Assembly (NCBI GenBank): GCA_949318235.1
Contig: OX439132.1
Location: 11,329,624-11,393,623, forward strand
Origin: Ecdyonurus torrentis
Taxonomy: Eukaryota > Arthropoda > Insecta > Ephemeroptera > Heptageniidae
Reading direction: 5' to 3'
Length of the DNA stretch: 64,000 bases
The notes below the pieces were generated by a model, which saw only the letters and a list, made by a program, of their open reading frames with translations, was not told the origin of the DNA and did no database searches. The translations under genes and the position numbers were made by a program. Shown one piece after another: positions 57,794 through 64,000 of the stretch; within the stretch, counting starts at the first letter, position 1, and every line of letters starts with the position of its first letter.

Positions 57794-59004
57794 ATGAAGT
57801 TTAATTTTACAATTTAGTTTGTAATCTTATTGGCAAGTTAATAATACTCAAAATAATATATCTCACATTTAATTGTATTTAAGTAGGTATTGTAATTAAC
57901 TATATAATAACAGTATAATTAAAACAACAATAATCATTAAATTAAAAGTTTTTGACAAACAATAATTTAAAATTAAAATTGTCAAAATAATTATAAAGAC
58001 CCCTAAAGAATAAAAAAAGAGAAGCAATTCAAATTATTTATTAACTTGTTAATTGTTCACGAAGAAGAAATTACAAAACTTTTTCAAATAAATTAAGAAA
58101 TTTTCCCCCGTAATTTGAACTTTGATTTTTATTACTCTTTATTAACATTTGTATAATTTTAAAATTTATATTTCTCATTAGTTCTCTACTTATATAAATT
58201 TCTTTCAATATTTAAATTTTATTGATTTAAAATGAGAATAGGCAATAGTAAATAAGATTTTGTCAACATTAAATATTATAAAAGATACCCCACTTTTATA
58301 AAAATATTTTCTTTACTAAGTGCTAAATTCTTAAGTCAATATTATTTTAAAACTGCTATACACGCACAAAAATTAATAAAAATTACGTAAAGAAAAAAAA
58401 TTATCTCCTTATTTTTATTATTTATATTTTATTGTTTATTTATACAAATTAGTATGAATATATATTTAATATTATTTAAATTTATGCAAAATTATTTTAC
58501 ATTTTTTATAATATTTGATAATTTTTTTGACATAAAAAGATGGGAGAGAAAAGTCTTTAAAAAATTATTATATTATGAAAGAATTGAAAAGGGGAAAAAA
58601 TTCAATAATAACACTGAAAAAATATATTTTACGAGTTCATTTCATCTGTGCAAGTAAGAGAAATGAATTTTATTCTGTGACGACACAAAGCGTAAACTAT
58701 TATGTCATACATTTAAATTATTCAAATATCTTACACTTGTCAATGGGTCAACTCAAATTAGTCAAACTTTAAAAACAACTTTAGAAAAAACAATAACTTA
58801 AAATTAAAAACATTATCATCAAACTAGTTTCATTTTGACACAATAGATATTTGTAATGCCAAAGACACACTTTACAACTGCAATATACACACACACAATG
58901 TGCCGCACGGAAATAAAAAAAACTTGCACAACTATAGACTGAAATGCAAGTTGCAAGTTATTCATTTGATCATTTCATTTCGGTACACATACATTATACT
59001 GATA

Positions 59005-59035
<31 letters not shown>

Positions 59036-60326
59036 GAAAAATTTAAATGCATTTTGTTTTAATTTAAAAGCAATATGTTTTTAATTGACTTAAATCGTTT
59101 TAATTTTATTCGTTTAATGTTTTAAACTTGATATACGTATACATATAAAAAAAATATATATATGTATATAAAAAGTATAGTAGTGTATACTGATCAACGA
59201 GTTGGAACTGTAATTGATAGATGAACCACTTCTTCCGAGCCATTAGAAATCGTAGCAAAAGCAAGTCAGCCAGCGAGCCAGCCAGTTTAATATATAACTA
59301 CAGTATGGAGTGTGGGGGAGGGTCTTGAAAAATCAGTGTTTTGGAAGTAAGAGTACGACTTATACCCTCTCTCTCTCTCTCTCTTATGTAGTCAAGCAAA
59401 ACGATTATAAACTTCATAAGGTCATATCTTAAAATTATTTACACCTGGCTAACTAAATAGTATTATACTTTATTATAATAACAGAAAATGTAATTGGGAA
59501 ATTTAATTGGTAGACCTAAAAAGTTTGAAATAATTATGATTTATATATTTTCTAATATATAAAAAAAACTTTTTTTCAAACAAATTATATTTACATTTCC
59601 AATATAAACATATAACCTAAATTTGAAATGAAATATACCAAAAAATATTAACTTAAACATTGTCAGTTGTTGTTTTCTGATTGTGTGCTGTTTTAAATTT
59701 AGCGTAATAAAAACTGTCGTTATTAATCTATATTCATGTAGATTTTAGTTTAGTTACTGTATACAAAAATTATATTGATTTTATTTTGATAATTAAAGCT
59801 AAACAAAAAATAATAATATTTATTCTTAGTTTTACATTATGTATAAAAAAATGCTGTTTTTATATAAAAAAAATATATATATGACTACATATTTTAGTAC
59901 AATTAAGACCACCGTATAATGTTTAGTTTAAAAAAATATATAAAGAGCAATGAGGGATTGAATATCATTTATAAACGTACAGACCTTTTGTGTTTATTCC
60001 CGTGTCAATGGATTTGTAAAACAAAAGAGAGATAACGAGATATAATCTGGCACATAGTGAGATGCGGGCAATGTGATTCGCTTATCTTTCATTGGCAAAC
60101 AAATCAATACGATCAACAGTCAAAACATCGTTCACCACGAAAGACAAAACACGCAATATATTGACTTGCACTACTCATACTAAGTTACGTATTTATTTAG
60201 TATATTTCTGCTTATAGACGCTTCAATGTTAGTCCATTTTTACTCCACAAACATCTACAGTAAATATATTCATTCTAGTTTTATTATATCTTAAATTTTT
60301 GATACTCTTTCTTACCTTATCAAGAA

Positions 60327-60400
60327 TCTGATGATAATAACAATAATATTAATAATAATAAATGGTTTTATTTAGAGGCCAAAGAAGGTACAAACCCATG
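60327..60400 (-). mobile_element. retroelement-like 3' end, copy 2
   Basis: On the - strand GTACCTTCTTTGGCCTCTAA leads into an AATAAAA signal and a (TTA)-rich tail, as at 11212-11290. The upstream body, to about 60600, is AT-rich and shows no reverse-transcriptase motif, so this is at most a truncated copy. Confidence 0.45.
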
Positions 60401-60832
60401 CACTTTAAATTGGTAGTAAATATATAAAAAAAATTATTCTTCTCATCAAATTTTAACTTTAATTTTTTATAAGTCACAATGCTCTTGAAAATACATAAAA
60501 GGATCAAACAAAAACTTTGAAATAATGTAAAACATTTCCTTAGAAATAAAAATGAAAGTCTTAAATACATTTGTTAAAATCAACCCTTTAAAATAATGTT
60601 TGTAAGAACGTAAAATAAATGTAATTCTCTTATAAATAGACAATACTTATTTGTTATATAAAAAGAGGGAGAGAGAATGAGAGAGAAAAAATGTTGAAAG
60701 TAAAGTTAAATTATTATCCAAACCTCAGATGGTATTTTATATTACCTGCACTGTAAGTCATATTTCACTGTGAAAGAGTGAGTATGTGGTGCGGTTACTT
60801 GGCTTATGTTGTGCTCTACTTTGTTTTCTTTA

Positions 60833-60835
<3 letters not shown>

Positions 60836-60922
<87 letters not shown>
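60836..60922. repeat. (TC)n microsatellite
   Basis: About 87 bp of TC. Confidence 0.95.
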
Positions 60923-60924
<2 letters not shown>

Positions 60925-61544
60925 GAGTGTGCGTATGTATGTAAGTTGCTTCGCAGTTAATTAGTTCAGACAAAAATCCTCCTCTTGTTCGCTGCATTAA
61001 CTTGACTTACAGAATAGAAAATTATTAAAGACTTAAATCACAAGTTGTGGTGCTTTGTTAAAAAATATTTTTTTTAAGTAAATACGAGTTTAACAAACAT
61101 ATTTTTATTTATGTTTATTTTAAGGTTGTAATAATATAAAAGATTACTGACCTGTATTTAACAATGAGGAAAAATACAGTAATGTAGTTCAATATACGTA
61201 TATAATACTATGTTTATTTAATGACAGTGATAAAGAAAAAAGTTTTAATTTATACATATATTTATATATATATATTATATATATAACGCAACTTTTCTCT
61301 TATGTTATAACATTGCAACAACAAAAAATCTAACTTTGTGTGAGCATAAAGTATAGAATTTTGCATAAAAAATTGCCTTTTTTTTAACAAAAAATAAATC
61401 TGCATTGTATATTTAATTGGTACATCATTATTTTATCGCTATATTTTTAATTGTCTTGTAACCTTTTAAACTCTGCGGGAGTAATATTTGTAGCTTATGC
61501 AACTTGCACTTGTTATGTGCTCAACAATTTGCATAAAAATCAGG

Positions 61545-61552
<8 letters not shown>

Positions 61553-61632
<80 letters not shown>
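61553..61632. repeat. (AT)n microsatellite
   Basis: About 80 bp of AT. Confidence 0.95.
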
Positions 61633-61639
<7 letters not shown>

Positions 61640-61941
61640 TGTATATAATATATTACTTAAAAAAAAGCAGTCACTGCAGATGACTATTTTAATTAAGATT
61701 ATTTTTTATTTATATTTTAATCTAAAACATTTTGTTGTTATTAATATAAAATTTTGAATTGATGACAAATTAAATTTCTCTTTAAGGGATAACTCATATA
61801 GTTATCTATCATACTAACAGTAAAATTAAATGAGATAGGAAAGAAGAAAAAAAAATCATAAAAAAATATAAGGCCAGTTATATTTATACAAAATTACATA
61901 AAATAAAAACTATGGAATTGCAATAAAAACACACACAACCT

Positions 61942-61945
<4 letters not shown>

Positions 61946-61995
<50 letters not shown>
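61946..61995. repeat. (TA)n microsatellite
   Basis: About 50 bp of TA. Confidence 0.95.
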
Positions 61996-61998
<3 letters not shown>

Positions 61999-63052
61999 TG
62001 TAGCTGTAGGTTTGTATCCGTTTTGCCTTTAGGGACATTAGTTGTTCGTATGTACAATATTGAATTTCCTGGCTGGCAACCTCGTGCAAACTTTAATACC
62101 CAATGTTGACATCAGTAACGCACAAAAAAATATTAATAAAAAAATACGTAAAACAAAAAATTAATTCCCAAAAATGACATGAATATTTGAACATATTTCA
62201 TACATAAAAAATTTCTTTTTAAGCTTTTTATATCAAATTTTTTATTATTATTATTATTTAAGTTGGAATTTTTTGTTGTGTTTCCTTTATTTTGTTTTAT
62301 TTTATTATATAAATTTAGCATCTGCGAAAATAAAAAAATTAAATTCTTTTTGTTGTGAAATTACTTAAAAATCTACATTCGTAGTCTTAAAGTTATTATT
62401 TTTACCACTTCAATATACAGTTATGAAAATAAACTATATTGCCATAAATTAAAGACTGAACGATGAAATTAACATCAACACTTTAACCAGTAGAACTTTT
62501 TTTTTCTTATACATATATATTTATTATTATTATTCCTCTCTTTCTTTACGTTAGTGTGTGCTATAAATAAAAGTCGGTTTAAATAAGCGCACTTGCAGCC
62601 AGGATGCAATGTATATTTTAAATTTATAACACTTCCCCTGCGATGATGTGTAAAACTCACAGTTAGCTTGCCCATCATATATTTATAAATCTTAACATAA
62701 AATGACATTCATTGCTCAACGCCAGAAAAACTACCTTACTTTACTACCACTATAAATAGCTAACATGAAATATTATTCTTATCCATTACATCATTACGTC
62801 TGAGTGTTATGACGTTTCCAACAAAATATATAAAATAAAATATTATAGGTGTGCTATGTGATCTGTTAAAATTCACTTAGGAAAAAGTAATGTTGTCACT
62901 TTTAAATATAAGGTGTATCTATACCTTAATGGAAAAAGAAAACGAGCTATTAAAAAGACTTAAAAACATAATGTAATAATAATATTGTTACTGTATTACT
63001 CTAAATAAGTTCAATCCCTAAACTAAAGTAACTTTTAAAATAATAGATATGT

Positions 63053-63054
<2 letters not shown>

Positions 63055-63122
<68 letters not shown>
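63055..63122. repeat. (TC)n microsatellite
   Basis: About 68 bp of TC. Confidence 0.95.
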
Positions 63123-63125
<3 letters not shown>

Positions 63126-63186
63126 GTACTTTCGTTTCATTTCATTTTATTTTCTTATCAGTACTTCTGTTAGTCAGAAATACTTT

Positions 63187-63188
<2 letters not shown>

Positions 63189-63225
<37 letters not shown>
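63189..63225. repeat. poly-A tract (37 bases)
   Basis: Uninterrupted A run. Confidence 0.95.
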
Positions 63226-63227
<2 letters not shown>

Positions 63228-63668
63228 TAATCATGGACTTGCATGTTAAATTTTGTAAATAACACTCCCTCTTTAAAAAAAATCAAGAATACTACATTTG
63301 CCATATCACCACAAACTTTTTTTTTACAACATCCACAAAAAACGGAACAAAGTATCCAAGATAAGAGAAAAAAAAAATAGCAGTATAAAAAAGTGGCTAT
63401 TCAAACAAAAATGAAGTTTACACTCTAAATACCCTTCTATATCATTTTTTTATTGTAAATAATTTTTGTAAGATAAAATGTAAATCAATGATAAATAATG
63501 TTTTAAGCATTGACACATTAGGGATAAAAATTTCTGTTCATAATATATTGTCAATAAAAATGAAAAATCATTTCTTTGTTGGTCAAAAAGCGTAAAAAAA
63601 ATTCAATTTTAAGCAGTTGTGACCGTCATAAGACGAGGGAGGTTGTAGTTGGACCTTTTGGAAATACA

Positions 63669-63672
<4 letters not shown>

Positions 63673-63757
<85 letters not shown>
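63673..63757. repeat. (GA)n microsatellite
   Basis: About 85 bp of GA; it gives Arg-Glu and Ser-Leu repeat frames that are not genes. Confidence 0.95.
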
Positions 63758-63758
<1 letters not shown>

Positions 63759-64000
63759 AGAATAATGGGCAGATAGTAGCAACTTTTCCCCCCCGCACTC
63801 CTGTAACACACTGCATGTGAGAATTTTTATTTTATTATGTCGGGTAAAGTCTGTAAGCCCCTCTCTTCTTTTGCCAACTTTTTTAGACCAAAGCAAAGGA
63901 CTCAGTTATATGGATTTTTTTATTTATATTTTTTATGTATCTTGTCGTAAAACTTTTGGCTTCCTTTAGTACTTGCAAAAAAAGAAAAAAAAATGAAGTT

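Larger units (their letters stand above)
54473..60326. other. AT-rich intronic DNA
   Basis: No gene or RNA recognised. Poly-T runs lie at 57763-57789 and 59008-59035, and a (CT)n run at 59367-59384. Patches near 59200-59350 and 60000-60180 are less AT-biased and non-repetitive. Confidence 0.65.

Overview
This is an AT-rich, gene-poor, microsatellite-laden stretch of an animal nuclear genome. GT-AG introns, very long introns, dense (AG)n, (AT)n and poly-A/T tracts and several foldback MITE-like repeats exclude a prokaryote. The one gene I can support encodes an arthropod-looking RNA-binding protein. The repeat profile would fit a crustacean such as a decapod, but the sequence alone does not settle the taxon.

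The gene is on the + strand and only two of its exons are visible. The first (27504-27694) carries a probable start codon at 27550. The second (49970-50077) joins it in phase 1. Together they encode 84 residues: a short N-terminal tail and most of one RRM, with RNP2 (VFVGNL) and RNP1 (KGYAFVQF). The best family match is hnRNP C/RALY/RALYL. The exons are separated by an intron of about 22.3 kb. The intron after the second exon runs at least 13.9 kb past the right edge, so the end of the RRM and the C-terminal half lie outside the window.

Layout: 1-27503 is upstream DNA, either 5' intron or promoter-proximal sequence, because the first visible exon opens with a splice acceptor. It holds a mariner-type MITE (2598-2727), a GA/TC/AC-rich less AT-biased patch (about 5300-6720), and foldback elements at 7663, 11421, 18541, 21136 and 23401. 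A TTAA-ended MITE sits at 25703, and a unit element at 27124-27439 ends 64 bp before the exon. The long intron (27695-49969) holds stem-loop repeats at 33958 and 33706/38760, a possible tRNA-like SINE at 39861, a degenerate 145-bp repeat cluster at 43438, another foldback at 45612 and a TIR-flanked segment at 47521. The last intron (50078-64000) is mostly microsatellites plus a retroelement-like 3' end at 60327.

The most interesting non-genic signal is a set of foldback repeats flanked by TTAA or TA. Several carry TGACGTCA or a near variant close to the hairpin centre. One of them (21136-22558) is a composite of two inverted unit elements, each bounded by TTAA, around a 731-bp core. A third, solo unit lies next to the coding exon. 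No rRNA, tRNA, CRISPR array or complete transposase gene was found.
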